This document shows, one piece after another, positions 42,252 through 51,673 of a stretch of DNA of 52,131 nucleotides. Location of the stretch: NCBI RefSeq assembly GCF_001557325.1, contig NZ_LSJS01000176.1, forward strand, positions 1 through 52,131. Reading direction: 5' to 3'. Both the position numbers and the translations under genes were made by a program. Within the stretch, counting starts at the first letter, position 1. Every line of letters begins with the position of its first letter. Source of the stretch: Erythrobacter donghaensis (GTDB lineage Bacteria; Pseudomonadota; Alphaproteobacteria; Sphingomonadales; Sphingomonadaceae). The notes below the pieces were generated by a model. That model was not told the origin of the DNA. It did not search any database and saw nothing but the letters and a program-made list of their open reading frames with translations.

Positions 42252-44374
42252 TCTGGCCGGAGGCCTTGCTGCCCCTGGCGGGCCTGCTCGCGTGGATCGC
42301 GGGCGGCGTGCTGAGCGCGGGCGCACTGTTGTGGATCTGGCGACACGGCGAGCGCGCGCGGCCCGATCGTATCGGGCTGATGGCGGCCGCAGGCGCAAGC
42401 GCGGTGTGGTGCGCGCTGGCTGCGGCGCTCGGCCCCGAGCACGGCGCGGCGGTGATCGCGGCGATGGTGCGCAATCTCGCTCTGATCGCGACGATCTTCA
42501 GCCTGTTCGCCGCCGATGGTCGCAGCAACAGCCTCAAGCCCGTGCGCCCGGTGATCCTCGCGCTGGTGCTGGTGCAGCTGCTCCAGCTGGTGGTGCTGTG
42601 GATGGGGCTCTCGCTCGGCGGCAGCGCGGAGGTCGCGCAGGCTGCCTATGATGCGCGGGTGCTGATCGACATGCTCGTGGCGATCGGCGCGCTGATGCTG
42701 CTGCACAACCTCTATGCGGGCGCGGCGAGCGCGATGCGCCCGGTGCTGCGCTGGACCGGAATCGCGCTGACCGGGATCTTCGCCTACGACCTCAACCTCC
42801 ACACCCTCGCCTATCTCGGCGGCGCGATGCCGGTGCTGCTCGGTGACATGCGCGGGCTGCTGGCGGGCGGGATGGCGGTGATCTTCGCGCTCGGCGTGAA
42901 CGCCGCCGGGCCGCGGGTGCAGTTCAGCCCCTCGCGCGCGGTCACCTTCCGCACATTGTCGCTGCTGCTGATCGGCGGATATCTCGCCGGCATGGTGCTG
43001 ATCGCCAAGTCTCTGGCGCTGCTCGGCGGGGATGTCGCGCGGGCGAGCCAGGCGGTGTTCGTGGTGGCTGCGCTGGTCGCCGCCGGCCTCGCCCTGCCGT
43101 CGTCGCGCCTGCGCGGATGGCTGCGCGTGACCGCCACCAAGCACCTCTTCCAGCACCGCTACGACTACCGCCAGGAATGGCTGCGCTTCACCCGCACCAT
43201 CGGCCGCGGCACCGCCGGGGGCGCGAGCCTGGAGGAGCGCGTCGTCAAGGCGCTCGCCGACATCACCGAGAGCCCTGCGGGCCTCTTGCTGATGCCCAAC
43301 GAGCAGGCCCAGCTCGAACTCACTGCGCGCTGGAACTGGCCGACCATCGCCGTGCCGGCGGTCGCGGGCGAATTCACGCTGTCGGGCCTGCTCGAGATCC
43401 ACAACATGGTGCTTGCGCTCGACGAGGCGCGCGGCGGGATCGACCACCACGGCGAAGGGAGCCATGTGCCCCAGTGGCTGATGGAGGCCGAGGACGCCTG
43501 GGCGCTGGTGCCGCTGATCCATTTCGACCGCCTCGTCGGCGTGATCGTTCTCGCCCGCCCGCGCAACCCGCGCCAGCTCGACTGGGAGGACTTCGACCTC
43601 TTGCGCGTCGCGGGCCAGCAGCTGGCGAGCTACCTTGCCGAACAGGCCGGCCAGCAGGCGCTGATGGATGCGAGCCGTTTCGACGAATTCAACCGCCGCA
43701 TGGCCTTCGTGATGCACGACATCAAGAACCTCGTCAGCCAGCTGTCGCTGCTGGCGGCGAATGCGGAGAAGCATGCCGACAATCCCGCCTTCCGCGCCGA
43801 CATGCTGGTGACGCTGAGGAATTCGGCGGACAAGCTCTCCGCGCTGCTCGCCCGTCTCGGGCGCTACGGCTCGGGGCAGGCTTCGGCGAGCGGCGAGATC
43901 GAGCTGGTGGCGCTGGCCAAGGGGCTGGTCGCGCGCTTTGCCGGGGTGCATCCGGTGCATCTCACCCGCGAGGACCCGGTGCGCGTGATGGGCAACCGCG
44001 AGGCCTTGGAGCAGGCGCTGATCCACCTCGTCCAGAACGCCATCGACGCGAGCCCCGGCGGTGCGCCGGTGTTCCTCGACGTCACCGCCGAGGGCCTCTC
44101 GGGCACCATCGAGGTGGTCGATGCGGGCCACGGCATGAGCCCCGAATTCGTCCGCACCGGCCTGTTCAAGCCCTTCGTCTCCTCCAAGCCCGGCGGCTTC
44201 GGCATCGGCGCCTTCGAGGCGCGCGAGCTGGTCAAGGCGATGGGCGGGCGGGTCTCGGTCGAAAGCCGCGAGGGGCTCGGCACCCGCTTCGCCATCGCCC
44301 TGCCGCTCGCCGAGGCGGTGCGCCTGCTCGGGGCGGGGGACAATCGTGACGCTGCCCACCAGGAGGCCCGCTAA
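42248..44374 (+). CDS. prsK: Histidine kinase PrsK (XrtA/PEP-CTERM system)
   Basis: 708 residues starting at GTG that overlaps the previous stop (GTGA). About eight N-terminal membrane helices (to residue 285) are followed by a GAF-like domain (about 330-460). A dimerisation/phosphoacceptor helix has His near 489 in MHDIKNL. The HATPase has an N box (QNAIDA), G1 (VDAGHG) and G2 (GFGIG). It matches the multi-helix PrsK kinase layout. Its partner PrsR overlaps it by one base (TAATG). Confidence 0.93.
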   Translation: MIWPEALLPLAGLLAWIAGGVLSAGALLWIWRHGERARPDRIGLMAAAGASAVWCALAAALGPEHGAAVIAAMVRNLALIATIFSLFAADGRSNSLKPVRPVILALVLVQLLQLVVLWMGLSLGGSAEVAQAAYDARVLIDMLVAIGALMLLHNLYAGAASAMRPVLRWTGIALTGIFAYDLNLHTLAYLGGAMPVLLGDMRGLLAGGMAVIFALGVNAAGPRVQFSPSRAVTFRTLSLLLIGGYLAGMVLIAKSLALLGGDVARASQAVFVVAALVAAGLALPSSRLRGWLRVTATKHLFQHRYDYRQEWLRFTRTIGRGTAGGASLEERVVKALADITESPAGLLLMPNEQAQLELTARWNWPTIAVPAVAGEFTLSGLLEIHNMVLALDEARGGIDHHGEGSHVPQWLMEAEDAWALVPLIHFDRLVGVIVLARPRNPRQLDWEDFDLLRVAGQQLASYLAEQAGQQALMDASRFDEFNRRMAFVMHDIKNLVSQLSLLAANAEKHADNPAFRADMLVTLRNSADKLSALLARLGRYGSGQASASGEIELVALAKGLVARFAGVHPVHLTREDPVRVMGNREALEQALIHLVQNAIDASPGGAPVFLDVTAEGLSGTIEVVDAGHGMSPEFVRTGLFKPFVSSKPGGFGIGAFEARELVKAMGGRVSVESREGLGTRFAIALPLAEAVRLLGAGDNRDAAHQEAR

Positions 44375-45738
44375 TGCCCGACAAGAAACCCGTGCTGCTG
44401 GTGATCGAGGACGATCCGGGCCTCCAGGCGCAGCTCAAATGGGCCTATGACGATTTCGAGGTGGTGATCGCGGGCGACCGCGACAGCGCGATCACCGCGC
44501 TGCGCCACGAGATGCCCGGCGTGGTCACGCTCGATCTCGGCCTGCCGCCCGATCCCGACGGCACCACCGAGGGCTTCGCCGTGCTCGATGCGATCATGGC
44601 GCTGAAGCCCGACACCAAGGTGATCGTCGCCTCCGGCCACGGCGCGCGCGAGAGCGCGCTCGATGCGATCGCGCGCGGAGCCTACGACTTCTACCAGAAG
44701 CCGATCGACATCGAAGCGCTGGGCCTGATCGTGCGCCGCGCCTTCAATCTGCGCGCGATCGAGGAGGAGAACCGGCGGCTCGTCGCCTCGGCCAGCGCCG
44801 ACAAGACCGTGCTCGGCCGGATGATCACCGGCGCGCCCGAGATGGTGAAGGTCGCGCGCACGATCGAGCGCGTGGCGCGCACCTCGGTGTCGGTCATGCT
44901 GCTGGGCGCGAGCGGGACCGGCAAGGAGCTGCTCGCCAAGGGGCTCCATGAAGCGAGCGACCGCGCGAACGGGCCCTTCGTCGCGATCAACTGCGCCGCG
45001 ATCCCCGAGAACCTGCTCGAAAGCGAGCTATTCGGCCACGAAAAGGGGGCCTTTACCGGCGCAGTGAAGACCACCGAGGGCAAGATCGAGAGCGCCGACG
45101 GGGGCACACTGTTCCTCGACGAGGTCGGCGACATCCCGCTGCCGCTCCAGGTCAAGCTGCTGCGCTTCCTGCAGGAGCGCACGATCGAGCGCGTCGGCGG
45201 GCGCAAGGCGATTGCGGTCAACACCCGCATCGTGTGCGCCACCCACCAGGACCTCGAAGGCATGATCACAGCCGGAGCCTTCCGTGAAGACCTGTTCTAC
45301 CGCCTCGCCGAGATCGTCGTGCGCATTCCCGGTCTTGCCGAGCGTTACGGCGATCCGGTGCTTCTGGCGAAAGCCTTCCTCAAGCGCTTTGCCGCCGAGA
45401 TGAATCCCGCCGTCACCGGCTTTGCTCCCGATGCGCTCGCCGCGATCGATGCGCATGACTGGCCGGGCAATGTCCGCGAGCTCGAAAACCGGGTGAAGCG
45501 GGCCGTCATCATGGCCGATGGCAAGCTGGTCAATGCCGAGGACCTCGACCTTGCCGACCGCGAGGACGAGGACGCGCAACTCCTCAACCTCAAGGCCGCG
45601 CGCGAGGCGACCGACCGCCGCGTCATCCGCCATGCGCTGTCGCGCAGCGAGGGCAACATCTCGAGCACCGCCAAGCTGCTCGGGATCAGCCGCCCGACGC
45701 TCTACGACCTGCTCAAGCAGTATGACCTTCAGGTCTAG
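44374..45738 (+). CDS. prsR: Sigma-54-dependent response regulator PrsR
   Basis: 454 residues. The receiver domain has acidic residues EDD at 12-14 and phosphoacceptor Asp54 (TLDLGLP). The AAA+ domain follows with Walker A GASGTGKE near 179, the sigma-54-binding GAFTGA loop near 226, and Walker B (TLFLDEVGD). A Fis-type helix-turn-helix lies at the end ([20 protein letters not shown]). It should activate sigma-54 promoters of exopolysaccharide and PEP-CTERM genes when phosphorylated by PrsK. The next gene overlaps its end by 17 bases. Confidence 0.95.
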   Translation: MPDKKPVLLVIEDDPGLQAQLKWAYDDFEVVIAGDRDSAITALRHEMPGVVTLDLGLPPDPDGTTEGFAVLDAIMALKPDTKVIVASGHGARESALDAIARGAYDFYQKPIDIEALGLIVRRAFNLRAIEEENRRLVASASADKTVLGRMITGAPEMVKVARTIERVARTSVSVMLLGASGTGKELLAKGLHEASDRANGPFVAINCAAIPENLLESELFGHEKGAFTGAVKTTEGKIESADGGTLFLDEVGDIPLPLQVKLLRFLQERTIERVGGRKAIAVNTRIVCATHQDLEGMITAGAFREDLFYRLAEIVVRIPGLAERYGDPVLLAKAFLKRFAAEMNPAVTGFAPDALAAIDAHDWPGNVRELENRVKRAVIMADGKLVNAEDLDLADREDEDAQLLNLKAAREATDRRVIRHALSRSEGNISSTAKLLGISRPTLYDLLKQYDLQV

Positions 45739-47206
45739 CCTGCCTGCTGCCCTTGCGGCAGCGCTGGCGTTGGTGGCCTGTTCGCCGGAACCCGCGCACC
45801 AGACCCCGAGACGCGGGATCGGGGAGGGAAGCCCGGCCTTCACGCAGCTTCTCGCCGATGCCGACAAGGCGATGTCGGACGGCAAGCTCGCCGATGCCGG
45901 ACGGTTGCTCGACGAGGCGCGGGGCCTTGCGCCCGAAAGCCCCGACCTGTGGCTCGCCATCGCCCGGCTGCGGCTGCGCGGCGGCGAGCATCTGACAGCG
46001 CTCGAGGCGGCCGACCGTGCGCTCGCCTTCGGCCCGAATTACGCACCCGCGCTGCGGCTGCGCGCGCTGATGGTGCGCGATGCCCACGGCGCGGCGGATT
46101 CGCTGGCCTGGTTCCAAGCGGCGCTCGAGGCCGATCCCGATGATCCCGACACGCTCGCCGACTATGCTGCAACGCTCGGCGACGCGGGCGAGGCACGCGC
46201 GAGCCTCAAGGCAGCGCGCGCGCTCGCCAGGGTGGCACCGGATGACTCGCGCGCGCTCTATCTGCAAGCCGTGATCGCGGCGCGCGGGCGGCAGTTCACC
46301 ATCGCCCGCAGCCTGCTCGCCAAGAGCGGGATGGCGGCGCGCGGCGTGCCGGCGGCACTGCTGCTCGATGCCGCGATCGGCCTCGAGGAAGGCAATGCCG
46401 ACAGCGCGGCGGCGATCCTCGAGACGCTTGTCGCGCGCCAGCCCGCCAATGCCCGGGCGCGCGAGCTGCTCGCGCGGGCAATGTTCGATGGCGGGCGCGA
46501 TGCCGAGCTTGTCCGCCGCTTCGGCCCCGAGGCGAGCCTGCCCGAGGCCTCGCCCTATCTCCTGATGCTGGTCGCGCGCGCCCACGAGCGGCTTGGCGAA
46601 CGCGCGGCCGCCGCGCCGCTGCTGGCGCGCGCCTATGCACCGGCCCGCACCGATCCCGTGCTGCTGGCCTTGCGCGACAACATGCCGCCGCCCGTCAATG
46701 CCATCCGCCGGGCGTTGTGGAACCGGAATCCGGCAGCCGCTCGGGCCGAGGCCAAGGCGCTGCGCGCACGCTTCCCGGCGTCGGCCGATGTTGCCGCGCT
46801 GGCGGGCGACGCGCTGCTCGGCGCGGGCGATCCGCGCGCGGCGCTCACCGCCTATGCGCTCGCCTCCGAGGCGCGGCGGCCCTGGCCGCTGACCCGCAAG
46901 GCGGTGTGGACCTTCGCGCGCCACGGCAATCCGGCGGCGGCCGAAATGCTGCTCGCGCGGCAGGTGGCAGGCGAGACCGGGAATGCCGCAGCGCTTATCA
47001 TGCTGGCCGAGCGACAGGCGGCGCGCGGCGACTGGCGGCGCACCGCGCTGCTGCTCGATCATGCCATGGGCCTCGGCGCGGGGCACGATCCCGCGCTGCT
47101 CGCGCTCCGCCTGCGCGCCGCGCGCGGGGCCCGGAAAGCAGCGGAGGCGGAGCGCTTCGCCGCGCTGCTCGCCGAGGTGCGTCCGCGCAGCCTGACGGCA
47201 AGATAG
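45722..47206 (+). CDS. TPR-repeat lipoprotein (PrsT-like)
   Basis: 494 residues. A signal peptide ends in a lipobox (LVAC, near residue 19). Repeated helical pairs with TPR character follow (LDEARGLAPESPDLWLAIARL; ALEADPDDPDTLADYAATL). It overlaps prsR and completes the operon. PrsT proteins of exosortase A loci are about 900 residues, so this is about half the size; it may be a shorter cousin or an unrelated TPR lipoprotein. A role in export or assembly of the polymer is inferred from context. Confidence 0.82.
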   Translation: MTFRSSLPAALAAALALVACSPEPAHQTPRRGIGEGSPAFTQLLADADKAMSDGKLADAGRLLDEARGLAPESPDLWLAIARLRLRGGEHLTALEAADRALAFGPNYAPALRLRALMVRDAHGAADSLAWFQAALEADPDDPDTLADYAATLGDAGEARASLKAARALARVAPDDSRALYLQAVIAARGRQFTIARSLLAKSGMAARGVPAALLLDAAIGLEEGNADSAAAILETLVARQPANARARELLARAMFDGGRDAELVRRFGPEASLPEASPYLLMLVARAHERLGERAAAAPLLARAYAPARTDPVLLALRDNMPPPVNAIRRALWNRNPAAARAEAKALRARFPASADVAALAGDALLGAGDPRAALTAYALASEARRPWPLTRKAVWTFARHGNPAAAEMLLARQVAGETGNAAALIMLAERQAARGDWRRTALLLDHAMGLGAGHDPALLALRLRAARGARKAAEAERFAALLAEVRPRSLTAR

Positions 47207-47258
47207 GCCCCGCTACCGCTCGACAAGTGCCCGGCGGCAGGGCAGGGACGCCGCGCCC

Positions 47259-48230
47259 ATGTCCCGCATCCTGCAAGCCTTGCCCTTCCTGCGCGATCCG
47301 ATGATCGCCGTGCTGGTGTTCGCCACCGCGCTCGCGCTGGTGCTGCCCGCTGCAGGCGAGGCGCGCAGCGCCGCCACGACTGTCTCCAATGTCGGGATCT
47401 TCGTGCTGTTCCTCGTCAACGGCATGCGCATCCGCCGCAGCGAGATCGCGAAGGGACTCGCCAACTGGCGCTATTTCGGGCCGTTGATGGCCTTCGTGTT
47501 CGGCGCGATGGCGCTGCTCGGGCTCGGCTTCGGATGGTTGGCGGGCACGGTGCTGCCGCCGCTGGTGGCGCTGGGCTTCGTGTTCCTCGGCTGCCTGCCC
47601 TCGACCGTGCAATCGGCGACCTCCTACACCAGTCTTGCGGAAGGCAATGTCGCGCTGGCGGTGGTCGGCGCCGCGCTCATCAACATCGCGGGGGTGGTGG
47701 TGAGCGCCCCGCTGTTCGCGCTCGTCGGGGGCGTGGGCGCGGCGGATGTGGGGCTGGAGGCGATTGGCCGCATTGGCCTGATCCTCGTCCTGCCCTTTGC
47801 CATCGGGCAGGTGGTGCAGGACCGCTTCATCGAGCGGCTGATCGCGCATAGGGCCACCGCCGCCTGGCTCGACCGCGCGGTGATCGGGATCGCGGTCTAT
47901 GTCGCCTTCTCGGGCGCGGTCGAGCAGGGGCTGGCGACGATGTTTGCGCCCGCCGACTGGGCCGCGCTGGTGGGTCTGGTGCTGGCGATGCTGGGGCTGG
48001 CGCTGGGCGCGGCCTGGGGCACGGGCGCGCTGCTGGGGCTGGCGCGGGCCGACCGGATCGCGTTCCTCTTCGCGGGCTCGCAAAAGAGCGTCGCGATCGG
48101 CGCGCCGCTCGCCGCGATCCTGTTCCCGCCTGCGAGCGCCGGCTTCGTGATCGCGCCGCTGCTGCTCTATCACCTCGCGCAGCTGGTGGTCGCCGCTCCG
48201 CTGGCGATGCGGCTTGCGAGGGAGCCTTAG
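47259..48230 (+). CDS. Bile acid:sodium symporter family (BASS/YfeH-like) transporter
   Basis: 323 residues with nine to ten membrane helices. The family features include CLPSTVQSATSYTSLAEGN near residue 115, a crossover motif of the BASS group, and a second at AGSQKSVAIGAPLAAI near 270. Relatives move organic anions with sodium; the substrate here is unknown. Its stop overlaps the stop of the convergent panB gene by four bases. Confidence 0.87.
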   Translation: MSRILQALPFLRDPMIAVLVFATALALVLPAAGEARSAATTVSNVGIFVLFLVNGMRIRRSEIAKGLANWRYFGPLMAFVFGAMALLGLGFGWLAGTVLPPLVALGFVFLGCLPSTVQSATSYTSLAEGNVALAVVGAALINIAGVVVSAPLFALVGGVGAADVGLEAIGRIGLILVLPFAIGQVVQDRFIERLIAHRATAAWLDRAVIGIAVYVAFSGAVEQGLATMFAPADWAALVGLVLAMLGLALGAAWGTGALLGLARADRIAFLFAGSQKSVAIGAPLAAILFPPASAGFVIAPLLLYHLAQLVVAAPLAMRLAREP

Positions 48231-49099
48231 GGTTTGGGCTGGTAGGTCTGGTCGGCGGTCGGGAAGCTGCGCGCGCGCACTTCCTCGGCATATTGCGCCA
48301 CGGTGCGGTCGATCACGCCCGCGATGTCCTCGTAGCGCTTCACGAAGCGCGGCACGCGCTCGAACATGCCGAGCATGTCTTCGGTGACGAGCACCTGCCC
48401 GTCGCACTGCGCCGAGGCGCCGATGCCGATGGTGGGGCAGGCGACGGCCTTGGTGGCGGCGATGGCGATGGGTTCGACCACGCCCTCGATGACGATGGCG
48501 AAGGCCCCCGCTTCATCGAGCGCCCTGGCGTCGGAGACGATCTTCTCGGCCTCGGCGTCCGAGCGCCCCCGCGCGCCGTAGCCGCCAAGCACGTTGACCG
48601 CCTGCGGGGTGAGGCCCACGTGCCCCATCACCGGAATGCCGCGGCTGTTGAGGAAGGCGACGGTCGGCGCCATCGCCGCCCCGCCTTCGAGCTTCACCGC
48701 CGCAGCCCCGGTCTGCTTGAGCAGGTAGGCCGCGCTCTCGAAAGCCTGCTGCGGCGAGGCCTCGTAGCTGCCGAAAGGCATGTCGATCACCACCACCGAA
48801 TGATACGACCCGCGCACGACCGCCGCACCGTGGTTGGCCATCATCTCGAGCGTGACGGGCACGGTCGAGGGCAGGCCGTAGATCACCTGGCCGAGGGAAT
48901 CGCCCACCAGCAGCAGGTCGCAATGCGCATCGAGCAGCTGCGCCTGGCGCGCGGTGTAGGCGGTGAGCATCACCAGCGGCTCGGCGGTCACGCCGTCCGC
49001 CTTGCGCGCGCGGATCGCGGGCACGGTCAGCCGCCGCATCGGCGCGGGCGTGGGGTTGGCGCGGCTCGTGCTCGTGTCGAGCTGGAAGGTGGTGGACAT
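48227..49099 (-). CDS. panB: 3-methyl-2-oxobutanoate hydroxymethyltransferase PanB
   Basis: 290 residues. First step of pantothenate (CoA) synthesis: adds a hydroxymethyl group from methylene-THF to 2-oxoisovalerate. Family motifs: LLVGDSLGQVIYG near 63 (metal ligand Asp), VVIDMPFGSY near 96 and VKLEGGAAM near 128. PanB uses 2-oxoisovalerate, which is also the substrate of the bkd complex, so the two compete for it. panC is not adjacent. It is convergent with the BASS gene and divergent from the APC permease. Confidence 0.96.
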   Translation of the reverse strand: MSTTFQLDTSTSRANPTPAPMRRLTVPAIRARKADGVTAEPLVMLTAYTARQAQLLDAHCDLLLVGDSLGQVIYGLPSTVPVTLEMMANHGAAVVRGSYHSVVVIDMPFGSYEASPQQAFESAAYLLKQTGAAAVKLEGGAAMAPTVAFLNSRGIPVMGHVGLTPQAVNVLGGYGARGRSDAEAEKIVSDARALDEAGAFAIVIEGVVEPIAIAATKAVACPTIGIGASAQCDGQVLVTEDMLGMFERVPRFVKRYEDIAGVIDRTVAQYAEEVRARSFPTADQTYQPKP

Positions 49100-49236
49100 G
49101 GAGCGGGGGTCTAGCGCCTGCGCGCCCCGGGGGAAAGCCTCGCATTGCCGCTTGTCTTGTGTGGATGTTGCGCTAGCGTGACGCCCTGACGACCGCGCGG
49201 GGGGATCTTGCGCGATCAGTGGGAGACCTATTCCTG

Positions 49237-50814
49237 ATGTTTCTTGATCGGATCAAGCCGCTCGACGCGATCCTCGCGACAGCGGAAAAGAAGTCGCTGC
49301 ACCGCTCCCTGGGCGGTTTTCAGCTCATGCTGTTCGGGATCGGCTGTATTATCGGCACGGGTATCTTCGTGCTGACCGCGGCCGGCGCGCAGAAGGCGGG
49401 GCCGGGCCTGATGCTGGCGTTCATCATCGCGGGCCTTGTCTGTATCGTGGCCGCGCTGTGCTATGCCGAGGTGGCCGCCATGATCCCGGTCGCAGGCAGC
49501 GCCTACACCTACTCCTATGCCTCGGTCGGCGAGTTCCTGGCCTGGACGGTGGGCTGGGCGCTGATCCTCGAATATGCCGTCGCGGCGAGCGCGGTGTCGG
49601 TCGGGTGGTCGGGCTATTTCTCGGGGACGATCCTCAACGAGTTCATGGGAATAGAGCTGCCGGCGTGGCTGGCGGCGGGCCCGCTCGCGCTCGGCGGGGC
49701 ACCGGGGGGCTTCATCAATCTGCCTGCGCTGCTGATCGCCTTTCTGGTGACCGGCCTGCTGATCATCGGCACCAGCGAGAGCGCCAAGGTCAATGCCGTG
49801 CTTGTCGCCATCAAGGTGACCGCGCTCACCGCCTTCATCGCGCTCACCCTGACCAGCCCCGCATTCGATGCGGAACGATTCAACCCGTTCCTGCCGGCAG
49901 GCGTGTTCGGCGGGATCGGGACGGGTCTTGGCGCCGTGGGTGCGGCGGCGACGATCTTCTTCGCCTATGTCGGCTTCGACGCGGTCTCGACCGCGGCCGA
50001 GGAGACCAAGAACCCGCAGAAAAACGTGCCCTTCGGCCTGATCGGCTCGCTGCTGTTCTGCACCGTGTTCTACATCCTCGTTGCCGCGGGCGCGATCGGC
50101 ACCATCGGCGGCCAGCCGATCATGGGCGCCGACGGCGTGCCGCTCGCCGCCGGTTCGGCCGAGCTCGCCCGCCAGTGCGCCATGCCCGAATATGCCGGTG
50201 CGCTGGTCTGTTCGGACGAGGCGCTCGCACATGTGCTGCGGCAGATCGGCTTCGGCCCGATCGGCAACCTGCTTGGCATTGCCGCCTTCCTGGCGCTGCC
50301 CTCGGTGATCCTCGTTCTGATGTTCGCCCAGACCCGCATCTTCTTCGTCATGAGCCGCGACGGCCTGCTGCCCGAGCGGCTGAGCGTCGTCCATCCGCGC
50401 TGGAAGACCCCGCACATCGTCACCGCCTTCACCGGCCTCGTGGTCGGGGTGGCGGCGGCGTTCCTGCCGGTGGGCCTGCTCGCCGACTACGCCAATGCCG
50501 GCACGCTCTACGCCTTCTTCATGGTGGCGGTGACGGTGATGGTGCTGCGCCGCACCGATCCGGACCGTCCGCGTCCGTTCCGGATGGCGGGCGTGAACAT
50601 CATCGCACCGCTGACGATGCTGGGGTGTCTGTTCCTCTACATCAACCTGCCGATCGAGGCGATCCTGGTGCTGCCGCTGTGGGGCGTGCTCGGGATCGCG
50701 ATCTATTTCGGCTACAGCCGCTCGCGCAGCCATCTGGGCCGCGGGATCGTCGAGGTGGTCGACGACATCGGCGGCGAGGAGAAGATGGTGCCGATCCACT
50801 CGCCCGAGAGCTGA
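49237..50814 (+). CDS. APC-family amino acid permease (CAT-type)
   Basis: 525 residues and about 12 membrane helices. APC motifs: FGIGCIIGTGIFVLTG-like helix 1 near residue 30 and FFAYVGFDAVSTAAEETKNP near 250. A long loop (about residues 290-335) between helices 7 and 8 contains two Cys, possibly a periplasmic disulfide. The cytoplasmic tail is short and acidic. The ATG at 49237 (MFLDRIKP) is preferred; a GTG at 49219 is in frame. A strong terminator follows. Confidence 0.92.
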   Translation: MFLDRIKPLDAILATAEKKSLHRSLGGFQLMLFGIGCIIGTGIFVLTAAGAQKAGPGLMLAFIIAGLVCIVAALCYAEVAAMIPVAGSAYTYSYASVGEFLAWTVGWALILEYAVAASAVSVGWSGYFSGTILNEFMGIELPAWLAAGPLALGGAPGGFINLPALLIAFLVTGLLIIGTSESAKVNAVLVAIKVTALTAFIALTLTSPAFDAERFNPFLPAGVFGGIGTGLGAVGAAATIFFAYVGFDAVSTAAEETKNPQKNVPFGLIGSLLFCTVFYILVAAGAIGTIGGQPIMGADGVPLAAGSAELARQCAMPEYAGALVCSDEALAHVLRQIGFGPIGNLLGIAAFLALPSVILVLMFAQTRIFFVMSRDGLLPERLSVVHPRWKTPHIVTAFTGLVVGVAAAFLPVGLLADYANAGTLYAFFMVAVTVMVLRRTDPDRPRPFRMAGVNIIAPLTMLGCLFLYINLPIEAILVLPLWGVLGIAIYFGYSRSRSHLGRGIVEVVDDIGGEEKMVPIHSPES

Positions 50815-50839
50815 CCGCCATCCCCTTGCGGGAAAACAA

Positions 50840-50873
50840 GGGCGCGGGGAGCATGTCGCTTCCCGCGCCCTTT
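50840..50873 (+). terminator. Terminator after the APC permease gene
   Basis: A 13-bp stem (GGGCGCGGGGAGC with GCTTCCCGCGCCC) encloses ATGTC and is followed by TTT. It isolates the permease transcript from the imuA promoter, whose -35 begins 5 bases later. Confidence 0.9.
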
Positions 50874-50877
50874 GCAT

Positions 50878-50906
50878 TTGCCAGCGCGGCGATGTTGGAA
50901 CATAAT
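50878..50906 (+). promoter_or_regulatory. imuA promoter
   Basis: -35 TTGCCA (50878-50883) and -10 CATAAT (50901-50906) are spaced by exactly 17 bases. The predicted start near 50913 lies only about two bases before the first ATG (50915), so the transcript may be leaderless or translation may begin at 50930. The LexA box covers the -10 element. Confidence 0.75.
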
Positions 50907-50912
50907 GCGAAC
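50898..50912 (+). promoter_or_regulatory. LexA (SOS) box of the imuAB operon
   Basis: GAAC-N7-GAAC, the direct-repeat LexA operator used in alphaproteobacteria. It overlaps the -10 hexamer, so LexA would block polymerase directly. This marks the operon as DNA-damage inducible. Confidence 0.9.
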
Positions 50913-50914
50913 AT

Positions 50915-51673
50915 ATGAGTCGTCCCACCATGTTCTCGAAGCCCTCGCCCGCCCGCGTCCTGTCGTGCGCCGCACCCGAGCCGCGCTGGCGGCCGGGCCT
51001 GTCTGCGCAGCCGTTCCACTCGGAAATCTTCGCTCCCGCCGATGAGGCGAGCGGGGCGGGGCTGGCGCTGGCCTTGGCACGCGATGCGCTGGCGGCGGCA
51101 GGCGAGGGGGAGGACACGCGGCAGGTGCTGTGGGTGCAGGACCGCGCGGCGATCAGGAAGGGCGGACGGCCGTGCCTTGCGGGCCTGCCCGAGGACCTGC
51201 GCCACCGCCTGATCCACGTCGCCGCTGCCACGCCCGAGGACGCGCTTTTCGCGCTCGAGGAGGGGCTCAAGTGCCGCGACCTCGCCTGCGTGATCGGCGA
51301 GATCGCGGGCAACCCGCGCGCGCTCAACTTCACCGCTTCGCGCCGCCTCAGCCTCACCGCCGAGAAGCATGGCGTCAGGCTGTGGTTGGTGCGCTTGGAC
51401 GCCGCGCCCGACCTGTCCTCGGCCCGGATGCGCTGGAGCGCGCGCGCCGCGCCCTCGGCTCCGGGCCGCTGGAACCCCGCCGCCCCCGGGCCTGCCACCT
51501 GGCACGCCGAACTGTTCCGCGCGCGCACCCACGCGCCTGGCCAATGGAGCCTCAGCGATGACGCAGGAACCCTGCGCCTCGCCGGCGAGTTCGACACCGA
51601 TGCCGCGCCGGATCCTGTCCATCTGGCTCGCCCGACTGTCGGTCGATCGCTGGCGGCGCGCGTCCACGCCTGA
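50915..51673 (+). CDS. imuA: ImuA, SOS mutagenesis accessory protein
   Basis: 252 residues, RecA-related but without a usable Walker A motif, as in known ImuA proteins. Partner of ImuB and DnaE2 in error-prone translesion synthesis. Typical stretches: FHSEIFAPADE near residue 34, LWVQDRAAIRKGGRP, ALFALEEGLKCRDLACVIGEI, and LTAEKHGVRLWLVR. It starts at 50915 (MSRPTMF); MFSKPSP at 50930 is a possible alternative. The imuB start lies inside its 3' end, a 74-base overlap. Confidence 0.9.
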   Translation: MSRPTMFSKPSPARVLSCAAPEPRWRPGLSAQPFHSEIFAPADEASGAGLALALARDALAAAGEGEDTRQVLWVQDRAAIRKGGRPCLAGLPEDLRHRLIHVAAATPEDALFALEEGLKCRDLACVIGEIAGNPRALNFTASRRLSLTAEKHGVRLWLVRLDAAPDLSSARMRWSARAAPSAPGRWNPAAPGPATWHAELFRARTHAPGQWSLSDDAGTLRLAGEFDTDAAPDPVHLARPTVGRSLAARVHA

